Part shown: positions 52,501-63,100 of the stretch, one piece after another
Layout of the letters: each line of letters opens with the position of its first letter
Position numbering within the stretch: position 1 is the first letter of the stretch
Origin: Strigops habroptila
Lineage: Eukaryota > Chordata > Aves > Psittaciformes > Psittacidae
Direction of reading: 5' to 3'
NCBI RefSeq assembly: GCF_004027225.2
Contig: NC_046358.1
Span: forward strand, 8,401,284 to 8,465,283
DNA length: 64,000 nucleotides
Notes under the pieces: model-generated
What the model was told of the DNA's origin: nothing
Seen by the model: only the letters and a program-made list of their open reading frames with translations
Databases searched by the model: none
Translations under genes and position numbers: made by a program

Positions 52501-53817
52501 TCTCTGGCTTCCATCCAGTGCTAGATTAGCTGTCACTGCAACCAGTGCAGGTAAACCCTTCGCAGTGTTTTGAGTCCCAAATGTTAAAGTAGGGGGTGTC
52601 AAACAGCAGACAGAGCAGGTTAATCCCCTGTAACCACTTACATCTCAGGAAAATGGTGGTATTGCTGAAGAGAATCTTCCCAAAGTTAAACTTCTTCCCC
52701 TGCAAGGGATCAAAAAAGGAAGAAATATCAGTGGGCTTAACGTCACTGATTTTAAGCAAACATCTTCCACTCTGACTTTTAAGTCAATACAGCAATGAAA
52801 GTGAATGTCAAATTGGGAGCCAGCCCTACTGGACTTTCCAGTCATGCTTCACCACCCCTTCAATCTACCCTCAGAGATGGCTTGAGAGGCCTGGGGCTTT
52901 TTGTTCTGCAAAACTGAATCAATTTCATCAACGTTTGTTGAAATTATTAGCATTTTCTTGTTAATGAGAAGGTCTGGACTACTCAACAACAACAACAACA
53001 AATAAATCTTATTCTAAGAATCAACAGGAGTGTTCACCATGATCCTTTAATTTTGTTCCTGAAGCTCAAGAGCCTTATATGAAGTGTACATTACCCCCCT
53101 CCATAGCCTGGTAAAGGCAGGTTTAGCGCGAGGTGAAGTAACTTTTCTCCACACACTGTCAGACAGACGGTGCAACAGAAGAGCAGGAAATCCCTCCCCA
53201 GAAGCCCGCACCTCTCTCGGTTCAGCGTTCCGGGGGCACAGCTCTCCCGGCGCACAGGCCACAGCGCAGCCCGACGGCGGCGGCCGCCAGCCCAGGCTCT
53301 CCCCGCACAGGCCCCAGGCGGGGACGCCGCCTCCCGCCCCACGCACCCCTCAGGAGCCACGCTCCCTCCGCCGCCCATCGAGCCTATATGTCTCAGAAGC
53401 CTTCCCGGCCCGTAGCCAGCGCCGCACCGCCAAAGCGGCTCAGGCCGGGCACAGGGCCGCGGCCAGGCGCCCTGGCAGCAGCCCCGGGTGCGGTCCAGCT
53501 CCACACAGGCGCGGTCCGGGCAGGGACGCCGCCGGCAAGGCCGCAGCACAGCGGACAGCACGGGCCCGTTCCCCCCGCTCTCCCCGCAGGGAGGACAGCG
53601 GCCTCCTACCCGCGCCACGCACACGCACGGTCCCACCGCCGCCACAGCGCGCTGGTCCGGCGGCCCTGCCGCCACTCACCATGAGCACTGGGAGCCGCCA
53701 TTTGGAACGCTGCCCAGCGCCCGCCGCGCCCGCCAGCAGCAGCACGGCCAGCAGCCGCACTAGGACGGCCTCAGGCCGCCACCGCCGCCCCCCGGAACCC
53801 GGCGCCGCCATCCCCAT
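30303..53817 (-). CDS. TMEM87A: TMEM87A, Golgi GOLD-domain seven-helix protein (complete, 20 coding exons)
   Basis: TMEM87A belongs to the GOST family (GOLD-domain seven-transmembrane proteins, with TMEM87B, GPR107/108 and Wntless). It sits in the Golgi and is linked to retrograde endosome-to-Golgi traffic; channel or mechanosensory roles have also been proposed. Twenty exons join in frame to 1716 nt, 571 residues plus stop, against 555 in human as recalled. Order: signal peptide (hydrophobic [15 protein letters not shown]), luminal GOLD-like domain to about residue 240, seven helices about 245-480, acidic cytoplasmic tail. Two in-frame start codons lie six bases apart (53815-53817 and 53809-53811); both have G at -3 and the second gives MAAPG, closer to the human MAA start. 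Intron 12 is AT-AC. The gene shares a promoter with GANC. Confidence 0.96.
32233..32333 (+). repeat. A-rich / CCA low-complexity tract
   Basis: Long A runs broken by CCCC, CCAA and CAC units, ending in a CAC trinucleotide repeat. It lies about 210 bp upstream (in transcript sense) of TMEM87A exon 18 and is read as T/G-rich RNA. Similar tracts occur at 5577-5650, 42966-43078 and 46811-46858. Confidence 0.8.
32743..32993 (-). mobile_element. CR1 LINE 3' fragment
   Basis: Reading on the minus strand it contains the ORF2 C-terminal remnant ([20 protein letters not shown]), the GGTTGGAACTAGATGATCTT block and the ATTCTATGATTCTATG terminus at 32743-32758. It lies in the TMEM87A intron between exons 17 and 18, in the sense orientation. 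The open frame 32829-33125 is partly this remnant. Confidence 0.95.
34898..41410 (-). CDS. TMEM87A: TMEM87A exons 9-15: seven-transmembrane bundle
   Basis: Coding exons in transcript order: 41227-41410, 40292-40391, 39443-39536, 38224-38292, 37040-37148, 35262-35320, 34898-35001 (residues 245-483). Helices visible: [48 protein letters not shown] / [61 protein letters not shown] and [14 protein letters not shown]. This is the most conserved part of the protein. Exon 12 ends at TGG TGG and exon 13 starts ATA TTC, so an AT-AC intron splits a membrane helix. The exon 15 donor (CAAAG|GTTCGG) is a poor U2 donor, but the reading frame needs it. Confidence 0.96.
35321..37039 (-). other. TMEM87A: TMEM87A intron 13
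   Basis: 1.7-kb intron between exons 13 and 14. One third is the solo LTR at 36087-36660; the rest is unremarkable AT-rich single-copy sequence. Confidence 0.8.
36087..36660 (-). mobile_element. Solo LTR of an avian endogenous retrovirus (ERVL-like)
   Basis: A 574-bp element with TG...CA ends (TGTCGTGG ... AGGACA on the + strand) flanked by a perfect 5-bp duplication CTGGT at 36082-36086 and 36661-36665. No internal retroviral sequence is present, so it is a solo LTR left by recombination. On the minus strand it has a TATATAAA box (+ strand 36394-36401) downstream of a GACGTCA-like site, as expected for an LTR promoter, which sets its orientation as minus, the same as TMEM87A. A 5-bp duplication suits class III (ERVL). 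The sequence matches an LTR family I know from passerine genomes. It has no coding capacity. Confidence 0.9.
37149..38223 (-). other. TMEM87A: TMEM87A intron 12: AT-AC, U12-type (minor spliceosome)
   Basis: The only way to join exons 12 and 13 in frame and match the protein (CWW-IFISLTQ) is an intron that begins ATATCCTT and ends CCATAC. ATATCCTT (+ strand 38216-38223) is the full U12 AT-AC donor consensus. TTCCTTGAC (+ strand 37158-37166) matches the U12 branch consensus TTCCTTRAC, and its branch A at 37159 lies about 10 nt from the intron end, the usual U12 spacing. The intron is 1075 bp and contains long A-rich runs on the + strand near 38105-38150 (T-rich in the transcript), close to the donor. 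Confidence 0.93.
38105..38150 (+). repeat. A-rich homopolymer tract
   Basis: A runs of 20 or fewer broken by single G bases, inside the U12 intron of TMEM87A, 66 bp or more from its donor. Transcribed as a U-rich stretch just downstream of the AT-AC 5' splice site. Confidence 0.85.
41411..43203 (-). other. TMEM87A: TMEM87A intron 8
   Basis: 1.8-kb intron without recognised gene or transposon. It contains an A/C-rich low-complexity tract at about 42966-43078 (runs of A broken by CC, CAA, CCAAA), seen as G/T-rich in the transcript. Confidence 0.75.
43204..53817 (-). CDS. TMEM87A: TMEM87A exons 1-8: signal peptide and luminal domain
   Basis: Coding exons in transcript order: 53680-53817, 52642-52699, 48849-48946, 48538-48654, 47054-47107, 46904-46960, 43989-44136, 43204-43265 (residues 1-244). 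Well-conserved anchors are [55 protein letters not shown] and [15 protein letters not shown]. Likely N-glycosylation sites are NTT, NVT, NCS and NHT, all on the luminal side. Cysteines in the exon 3 and 4 segments fit the GOLD-domain disulfides. Exons 4 to 7 are much less like human and account for most of the extra length. Despite that, each exon has proper borders, and the exon 7-8 join gives PFTMTVELKG, matching human NLFTMTVEVKG. Confidence 0.94.
44219..45310 (-). mobile_element. CR1 LINE with internal deletion (endonuclease region joined to 3' end)
   Basis: On the minus strand the element starts near 45310, reads through decayed ORF2 endonuclease sequence ([34 protein letters not shown]) with stops and frameshifts, then at about 44596-44606 jumps straight into the CR1 3' region (CTGTTCAGTCTGGAGAAG, then the tail remnant). 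The whole reverse transcriptase is missing. The 3' terminus is degenerate (ATCGTAAAATGG in place of the usual repeat). It lies in TMEM87A intron 6 in the sense orientation, 80 bp beyond the exon 7 acceptor. Confidence 0.88.
48947..52641 (-). other. TMEM87A: TMEM87A intron 2, longest in the gene
   Basis: 3.7-kb AT-rich intron. It holds two CA microsatellites (50570-50584 and 52101-52121) and a perfect 13-bp inverted repeat with a 3-nt loop at 51857-51885. The plus-strand 133-codon open frame at 50521-50922 has no splice context or recognised similarity, and I do not call it a gene. No CR1 was found. Confidence 0.75.
52101..52121. repeat. CA microsatellite
   Basis: Ten CA units in TMEM87A intron 2. 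A shorter CA run lies at 50570-50584 in the same intron, and a CAA trinucleotide repeat at 52985-53001 in intron 1. Confidence 0.9.
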
Positions 53818-54138
53818 CGCACGGAGGCCGCCACCGTGCTAGCCGCGCCTCTTCCGCTCCCTACAGGGGTACGCGGCTGCCGAGGGCCGGCAGGAGCGGC
53901 GCGGGGGGCGGAGCCGCTCCCCGGCTGGGCCCGGGCTGTCACCGCCCCCGGGTGCCAATCGGCGGCCCGGCCGCGCTCGGGGCCCGCCGGCTGCGGCGGT
54001 GACAGATCATCCGCGGGCGAGGAGAGGCCGCCTCAGGAGGAGCGCCGCCGCTGCCCCGGCGGCCGACCCTTCCTCTGGTAGTCCCTGGGCCCTGCCGCCG
54101 CGGGGGTCACCTCTTCTCCCCACCAGGGCAGTTACGCC
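53818..54138. promoter_or_regulatory. Head-to-head CpG-island promoter of TMEM87A and GANC
   Basis: Only 321 bp separate the start codons of TMEM87A (minus) and GANC (plus). The interval is GC- and CpG-dense and belongs to a CpG island spanning about 53200-54290. It has an ETS-type CTTCCG at 53851-53856, a GC box GGGGCGG at 53905-53911 and a CCAAT box (CCAATCGG, NF-Y type) at 53955-53962. There is no TATA box. This is the usual layout of a bidirectional housekeeping promoter. Confidence 0.8.
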
Positions 54139-57100
54139 ATGGAGGCGGTCACGCCGCGGGAAGTCAGGTAACGCTGTCCGGTGGCCGGCGCTCTCCTCGC
54201 TCCCGGTGTTGCCGGCGTGGCGGGCCCGGGTCTCGCAAGGTCCCAGGGTCGCCGGGGTGCTGGGCCAGCGTGCGGGAGCTGTGCTGTGCTGGTGCCACAG
54301 AGCAGGTTTCACAACACAGGCTGCACCGCTGAAGGGTGATCAGGGTCCAAGGTGTCAAATACGGCAACAGAGTCCCACAGTGCTGGTGCTGAAACCCCAA
54401 AGGTGCATGTGTATCTTCAGGCAAAAATGGGAAGCGTTAAATTGCCCAAATATACCGTGAGGTTTCTAATAATAATCCAGGTGTGTTAATATTTAGTTCA
54501 CAGTAATGGTCATCAAGTCTTCATGGCTGCCATCTGCATTTTATATGTTGAATGTACATAATTAATAAGTATTTTATAAGCATCATCTCTTTGCCAGTGT
54601 TAACACCTTATTCTCTTCCATGCATGTCTGAACTCGGCATGTTCTGGGAAGTATTTCCATGGTAGGCACTACTGGCAGTCCATTTTTTCAGACAAGCCAA
54701 AAGATTTACTGTTACCTAATGGATCTAAAAGTTACCTCAAGCCTAGACATAACACAGAGCTGTCAGCAGGGCCATCAGAAGTCCTGCTGCAGGTAGAAGA
54801 GAAGGATGCAGGGCATCTCCTTTTTTGTCAAGCCTGCCTCTTTTTCTGTTCCTATTACTGGAACATAATATTTAACTGTAAGGACTGCAGAGTGAGATCT
54901 GGCCTGAAAATGCAAAGCCCCAAGAATTCACTAGTGCTGAAAGTCAGTTCTGTTAGTCACAGATAAAATTGCCCAAATTATCAGTTTAGAAGGAAATGAT
55001 TTAGCACAGAACTAAATGTGTAAGAAATTCTTCCCATATCCACACACAGTACTTCAAAGTCCAGCGCATTTTATATCACCACAGTTGTCTGCACTCTCTT
55101 CAATCCTTACCCCTCTTGAGGAGGACCCTCATCATCTGATCATTCAGCAGGTGTTTGGTGAATACATTCAAGTATTTTCTTTATCTGCTCTTTCTAGTGT
55201 CCAAGACGAAGCTGTGGACAAAAGCACCTTTAAGAAATGCAACCAGATTGCTTTTTACAGGTAAAGAGAAGAATTGTAGTGTAGCTTTGGTTTGGTTTTG
55301 GTTTTGGTTTTTAAACCAGTAGTATTAAAAGATACAGAAAGTAGTTGCACGTAGATTTTAATCACAGCATGTCTGCTACTTTCAGGATTTAGCTTTCAAA
55401 GTGAGCATTCCACTCACCTCTGAGTATGCAGTAATCAGCATATTTTAAAAGGTGTAATCCAGAACATCTTCTGTTAAAATTCAAAAGTCATTCCTCTCAT
55501 CTGACAAAGCCCCAGCAATATTTTAAGTATTGCTGTGTGAGTGAAAGGAATGATTGCCCAATGTTATGCTAATTAGTCATTGACATAATTGGTTACATAA
55601 TTTTTCTGTTCTGAAGGAAATTAGGTTCAGAAACCCCCAAATAACATTTTACCAATGGGAGCAGGACTCCTTCCTCTTTTCATACCAACCCTTTCCAGCC
55701 TGTCACCATTTTAACTTAACACATCTAATTTCTCAGCAGGAGGTTGCCACACATTGGCAAGCATCAGATCTCATCTTTGCTCTGCTTTTAAAAGAAATCC
55801 TTTATCTGATTGCTCACATTTGTGCAATTTCTGTTTGCAAGGAAACAAAGTCAGGTTACTAATGAAGAAGGTTCCCTTTAAGGTAGCCTCCAAGATACTT
55901 ATCTTCAAATAGTTCCTAAGACCTGGCGTCAGCAAGGAGTATTCTACAAATAGTTGAAAGAACCTCTGTTTCAGGGTCTCTGTCCTAAAAACATCATGAA
56001 GACCAAAAGCTGTGGTCAAAAGTCAGTAGTCAGCAGGCTTATTGAAAAACAATTTCCTCAGGGTGTATTCAGGAGGTTACAAATTACGAACATAAACTAC
56101 TTCATCACCACAGAATGTAGAAGCTGTTCACCAGAGGGTTGCAGGTGAAGCAGGGATTTATGACAGAAAATGAAAAACAGGTTATTCAGCGGAAATTTCT
56201 TGGGTCATGGAAAGAAGAAGAATGTAACTGGACAGCTGAGAATTTTGTTGGACAGTTGAATTGAGACTACTGCTGTTTAAAACAAACCCCTATAGAGTGG
56301 TGATGGGTGAGCAAACCCCTCTAACATCTCATTCATAAACATGTATGTGTGCTTAATCATGTGTAGTTATATTATTATATTACTTCTTTTTCCCATTGAC
56401 TCAAAGCACTGATAATAATTGTATTTGAAAAATTTCAAGACAAAATTATTAAGTAAATATTTCTAACAATATTATGTCCCTCTGTGTGATATAAGCTACA
56501 ACAATTAGGGTGACCAGAAATAATTTTCTGTCTTGACAGGCGTCAGAAACTTCTGCACCCTGGAAAATCCTCTTATCGAGCATTGTTGGAGTCAGTCACA
56601 TTGAGTGATGAGAATGTCAAATTCCAGATTATTCATGAGGAGAATAAGGTGAGATCCCACCCAGCATAAGAGGGTGCTTACAGAAAGAGCAGTGAATATT
56701 ATCAACAAGTCTGATAATATTTGCAGGTTTTGAGGTTCTGCAGTGATAGATATTTAAGATATGATGCAAAATATCAGTCTAAAGATGTCCTTACTGGTCA
56801 GTATTTATTTGACAGCTTGGGACTGGGCAAGGAGAACAGGTATTTTAAGGAATCTTTAACAACTTAATGAAAATCTGAATAGAACTCAATCTGAGAAAAA
56901 AAAAAAAGTCTTTAATTCAATGTTTTCTCCACTATTCCAAAATAATTAATTATTTTTCCGTAAAGGAATAAGAAGACCAGCGCATCCTAACCATACCTTT
57001 GTATTCTTGTCTTTGCACAAAGGCAGTTTTTTGGGAAAAAAGAAGTCTTCTTTGCATTTAAGAAGACAGCCAGGAAGAGGTGTGTCCTCTATTTCTCCAG

Positions 57101-60100
57101 TTTAACAGCTACCACATTCACTCAGAGAATAGGCAGCCTAACCTGTCCTCAGATTGCAGGAGTTTGGAACTACAGCTCTCTTCCATGCTTGAAGCATCAC
57201 ACTATATAGATACTCCGCATAAATATGTCTTCTGCATCTCTTGTTAATCCTGACCTTCTACGCAGTCAGCACAGAAAAAGGAGCCTATTTTTTTTTCTAG
57301 ATTTTAAGGTAGATGAAAGACTGAAGGCTCTGTGGCTTCCTAGGCTATTCAGGGGTTTATATAAAGCTGGTATAATACATATCCTCGGAAGCAAAGTCTG
57401 GAAATCCAAATGAATCTTTTCTATCTTGCCTACTCTCCCTTTGGTATTATGGCTCTTTCGTTCTTTCATGCCTTTGATGAGAGCAGGGCTGATTGACTTC
57501 CAGGTAAAGGGAAAATATATCATGCCAAAGTTCTTCAGGCAGTTTTGTGTCTCACAGGAGGAGAGATTAAGAAAGGAAAAAAAACAGGGAAAAAACAGAT
57601 TTGTGGTGTAGGGATCTTCCATGGAAGAAAAATGAGTCATTTTGTATGAGCTAGAACAGAGTGACTTCCCACTCTAAATAGCAAATTACAGTGGGTAGGG
57701 CAGTATAATGCATTTTCTTTAGATGTGCTTTAGGTACTTCCAGGTACACCTGTGTTATTCTGACACAGTACATCAGTGTCAGCTCCACTGTGAATACTAG
57801 TGAACACAGAGCACTGACATTTTGCAAAAGGCGCACATCTCGGTAGTATCCCACTCTTACACTGGCAGAACAGTAGTGAAATTGTCTAGACTTCATGATT
57901 AGTGTATACTACAGCTGTTTTCCATTGTTGCTTGTGGGGAGACCTGCAAAATGCTAGACATGAGAGACTTGAAGATTAAGAGTGCATTTAAAAAGAATTG
58001 CTTCTTTGAAGAGGAGAAGTAGAGTTAGCTGTGTAAATTCAAATGGATGATGATTGTTGCTCAGCAATGCTAAAGCACATTAGATCAGAAAGCAGGCATG
58101 GGTTTTTTTTCCAGACAGTAAATTTTTGGTGATGTTGAGTTGAAAAGCAAGTTGATATTTTTTATCACTGGCAGTTTATCTGTTTGTTTACTTCCAGGTT
58201 CTTCTACAAGTAGAAATTTGTGAAATAGAAGGCAATATTTTCAGGCTTAAAATTGATGAGGCATCTCCTCTCAGAGCAAGATACAAAGTTCGTGATGTTC
58301 TTATAAAGGAACCTACCACCCAAAGGTAAGTGATGGGAAGATGATTTAGCACCTTAGTAACTTACACAGCTTCATTTGCAAGAGTGTTTTACTTCTCCCT
58401 CATTTGTGCTACACTGCAGTTGTCTCTATATAATACAAATTTGTTATAGGAAGAGAAAATAAAAATGCATGTAGTTAATTTTTTAAAAATTCATGTTAAA
58501 TACATAGAAGAAAGTTTTGTCACATACGTAAGAAACTTGAGGCTATTTGGCCCAATCAGAAAATAGCCTACTTGTTATGATGCACCATTTTTACCTAAAG
58601 CATTACCTGTTAATGTGAAAGGAATGCAAACTGGATAGTTTTCACTGCAGTTCTGTAGCCACCTGTTGCGCTGTGCAGTGAACCCTGAACACCGCATGTA
58701 TTTCTGGAGTTCTTTGCCTCAACATTAGCCTTGAAATTTTTATAATGTATGCAGATATTCTCAGCCCATATTTTGTTTCAAATAAGTATTAGTTACAGTG
58801 TATTTCACGTGCTCATAATTCATATAAAGTTGATGTTGCTTTTCATTTGCCAGACTTTTCATATCCCAGAATGAGGGAGGTATTTTGGTGCTGTCAAGTG
58901 TTAATGAGGACTACAAACTTCAAGTCATAGCAAACCCCTTCCAGGTTGAGCTACAGTCCAAGGGTGAGACTATTCTGAGCATGAATTCCAATGGGTTGTT
59001 ATATTTTGAGCATCTACAGCCGCCTCCCAGTGATAGGTACAGTATCTGTCTGTCACACCCTAGTATGTACTGATTGTGCTTTAGCTAAGATGAACAATTC
59101 TATGGAATTGCAATTTCTGGCATAGAAGCTCTTATGCATTGAAATCTGTCTTTCCTTCTACTTTATACCGCTAAGTACAATGGTAAAGTTTTAACTTCAC
59201 CACTTCAGATCAATTCACTGCAGACTCTTTTAATCCCTTGCAGCATCCATGTGCAAAATATTAACCTCATTTAATGGCCAATTCTGTAAAATGCTAAAGT
59301 ATCCTGGCACCCCTTGCCTTTCTTGGGAATAAGTGATGGTAGTATGATGAGTTATTAGTTTCATCTCCTTTTATGACTAAACTTACTCTTCAGGTATGTT
59401 TTATTCACCATATAAGCTCTTGAAGTTTTGTTCAACTTAAAATGTGCCATACAAGCAACAAGATTTTACAGGTCAATCTCACTGCAAAGCACTGGAAAGG
59501 TGAGAAAACACAGTGCAGGACATGTCATGACTAGGAAAAGAGCATAGGAAGCATCTGTCCTAGAGAGCATTATTTCAAAAATTGTAATTAACAGAGAACC
59601 CATAATAGAGAAATGGCAAAGAAGTGAGGATCTGGGTGGGTAAAATGCTGATGCAGACAGAAATAAATGTGAAAGGCCAAGAAGTCAATCTAACTCAAAT
59701 ATGGAGTGAAGGTTATTTTAAGACATTGAATATTAAAATGATTTGAGGGTTAGAGCTCTCAACTATGACATCAATTTTCAGAATAGTCAAGCACCAAAAC
59801 TCTAATATAATGTTTAAGGCAATGCATAATGATAAATGAATTTTCTGGTTGAAATCCTTACTTATGTTAACAATAACCTGATGATTTGTATTTGTTTTTG
59901 CTAGAAAACCTACAGCAGAAAATGAGGAGGCAGCAAGTGATTCCTCTAAGGTAACTCATGCTTACTTCAATTTCAGCATGAACATTTTGTAGAAAGGAGA
60001 ATTAGAATCATATGTTCATTTCTCCTGGTGCTACGTTTACAAATATAGTCTAACCACTTTCCAGTGAAATTAAAAAAGGATCTGGTATTTTATATTGAGA

Positions 60101-63100
60101 TATTTTGTAGTTTCACAGTTGAATAAAGATTTGTGTGTTTTACCAGGGCTATAAAAGGCATCAGTCAAGTAGATCTAGCTCAAAAACGTCTTTTTCCCTG
60201 GCCTTCTTACTTAGAATGTCTTTCCCTTTTGTTCTTTCAACAGTCCAAAAACATGCCTTCACATACATTCATGCTTAATACAGAAGTAATATTCTGTCTG
60301 AAAAAAGACCAGGTCCTGGCAGTACATACAGGCACATACCAGTGTTCTCAGGAGACTGAGTTATGTCCAAGATATAATTTTAGCCTCCTGTAGAACAGAT
60401 GGCTGCTTACTCCACTATCCTGTTATAAATGGCAGGGGCTGTGCTGCCTTCAGCATACTTGTGTCTGAACTCTGAGTTCTGCCAGGGAGTGTGCTTGCTC
60501 TAGGGAAGTCACACAGCTGCAAGAGGCCACATCTGCTTATTCTCACATGAATGTAGAAAAGAAAACTGGGAAAGACACTGCAAAAAGTGGAAATTCTAGC
60601 ACAATGAATGGCAGGGCAAAAAGCTCAAAACCTGAAAGAGACTGAAAGTATCAGTTACATGCACAGGACTCTGGAGAGTCTCGTAAGTTTTTTTGTTGTC
60701 TGACTCTTACTGTTTAGGGAGTGGGTTGGTTTCTGTTTGTATAGGTTTTCCTGTTTGGTTCCATCCGTGCAATATTTGCATTTCATAATCATGTTCAACA
60801 TCCAGAAGAAAGACATTTTTTATAGTGAGAACAATCATTCATTGGAACAACCTCCCCAGGGATGTGGTAGAGTCCCCATCACTGGCAGTTTTCAAGATGC
60901 AGTTGGACAGGGTGCTAGATAATCTCATCTAGGCTTCCTTTCCCATGAAAGGTTGGACCAGCTGATCTTGTGAGGTCCCTTCCAACCTGGGCTATTCTGT
61001 TGTTCAATGATTCTACCCAAGAACTCAGGTGTTACTTTTATGCCGTAGCAGAGTGCATGTGTGCTCCACTAGCATGTCAGTTCTTCAGTGTAAATTCCTG
61101 CAGCAGGATCTGAATTGTGTTTTGGATTTATTTATATTAAACATATTTGGCAAAAAAAAAAGAAAAGAGTTAATGTACAAATCTCATGTGAATGAATATT
61201 CTTCTTAGAAATACATGGTGTGAGCAGTCGCATTTGCAAGGCTATTTCTGTTTATGCAGGAGACACAAGAGGATCTGGGTCTCTGGCAAGAGAAATTTGG
61301 CAGTTTCTTAGATATCAAAGCTCATGGTAAGAATCAGTCCAGTTCTGAAAACTGCTTTACATATTTGTATATACCTGTGTTCATTTGTGTTTCTGTCTGC
61401 TCTCTGTTTAGCGCTTAATGTTCGTAAATGTCTCGCCCGTTTCTTTTAATTTGCCTATCAGATATCAGTGATGGGTAAAAAATCTGACAAAAATACTGGA
61501 AATAGTCATTAGATTTCTGTTCAGGAAGGAATACATTAAATGTGACCCATTTTCTCAGTTTACTGTGCACCATTTTTGATACAGCATAACCCTGTCTGCA
61601 TTGGCTCACTGGTATATAATGCATTATTTCCTTTTTTCTTTTCTTTTTTAGTATCAGTACATAACTGATTTCTCTTGTAGTTTATTCTCATGACAGATCA
61701 GAAATCATGATATCTAAGCATTAGTAATTGTCACAGAGAAAATCTTTTGTAAGTGGTGACTACAAAACTGCAATACTGAACAGTCTTAAGGGATAAGAAC
61801 GTTATAGAAATGTGTAGGTCAGTAGCTCAAATACAGTTTAAATTATTAGTTACCAAAATTTGTGATGCTCTGCTGTCTGTCCAGTTGTATTCTACGTTAA
61901 TCAAGTTGGTTGTCTTTGTCCATTACCACTATCATGCAGACATGGTAACCAGCAGCTGCAGTAGGGAGAGGGAAGTCTGAAAGAGCTTCCTTTTGGTGAC
62001 AAGAGTTTCTTCAGTTGACAGTCAAGACACAGAGGGGCAGGAAACTGTTACTCTTGTTGTTCGTGCTGTATCTGACGTATTAGGCCAGCATCATGTTTTT
62101 CTGTTTCTCTGTGTTGGAAGAATAAAGTCCACATGGTCAGGTTTGGATCCTGAAGCCACTGCTTGTCAGTCTACAGGATCTCTGGTCACCTGCCAAAAGT
62201 TGCTCTGGATTCACTAATGTGACAAGATGATATCATTGGCAGAGGCTCTTGTGCATGCTACTCCCCTGGCTGAGGCTGAAGAGAAGAGCAGTAGAAAAAC
62301 AGGCAACTCTCAGTCTAAAGTCCACTCTGCTGTACCACCATGCTGCAAAGCTTGGCTTGTAGGTACTGGGCTAGAAACAGGAGATAATTTCAAGCAGTTT
62401 CACTACAGAATAAAGAAGTGACCTCCTATTACAAGTTTTTTTTTTTCTATTAAAGTGATTTATTTTACCCTCTTAAGCAGATCAAAATCAGAATAAATAC
62501 AATAAAATCTGTTTAAATCTTTACCTCTATACTACAGAAGTAATAATGAGGGTGAAGTTGAAAGCAAGTATGAAAGAGCTAATTATTAAAACTTGCTTTT
62601 TGATATATTTTTTTTAGATAGGTTGTTCTGCTCTGTTGCTTTCTGAGAATGGAACTCTGTGGTCTTCTCTTTTAATGTTATTCCCACAGGTCCTAGTTCT
62701 GTAGGGGTGGACTTCTCTTTACGTGGATATGACCACGTTTATGGAATACCACAACATACGGAAGGACTTCTTCTCAAAAACACCAGGTAAAGGTAGCGAA
62801 TTTCTAGAGAAAGCAGCATCATTTTTGTAGAGGAGAGCTGTAACATTGTCTTAATAATTTAATGCAGGCAACAGCTTGAGATATGTATGTTATATAGTGT
62901 ATAACTTAGTTTAATGATACAGCAAACTGAATCATAGCTGCTGTCCATGTGAAGTAAGTTGTTCTGCTTTCCCTTCCCACTCTGCAATTTCATGAATGAC
63001 CCTTTCTGTTCTCCCTCCATCTTTCATGCTTTTTGTCTTTTTTTCTAAATCATATTTTAGGACTTGGAGCAAATGAACAGTATTCCCACTGGCAGCAAAA

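Noticed and set aside
53084-53842. Plus-strand open frame of 252 codons across the TMEM87A first exon
   Set aside because: Shadow of the CpG island and of TMEM87A exon 1 on the other strand; alanine/proline/arginine-rich without domains.
61993-62421. Two consecutive plus-strand frames in GANC intron 7, considered as an extra exon or nested gene
   Set aside because: They are in different frames, do not fit the phase-1 junction between exons 7 and 8, and the protein is continuous without them.
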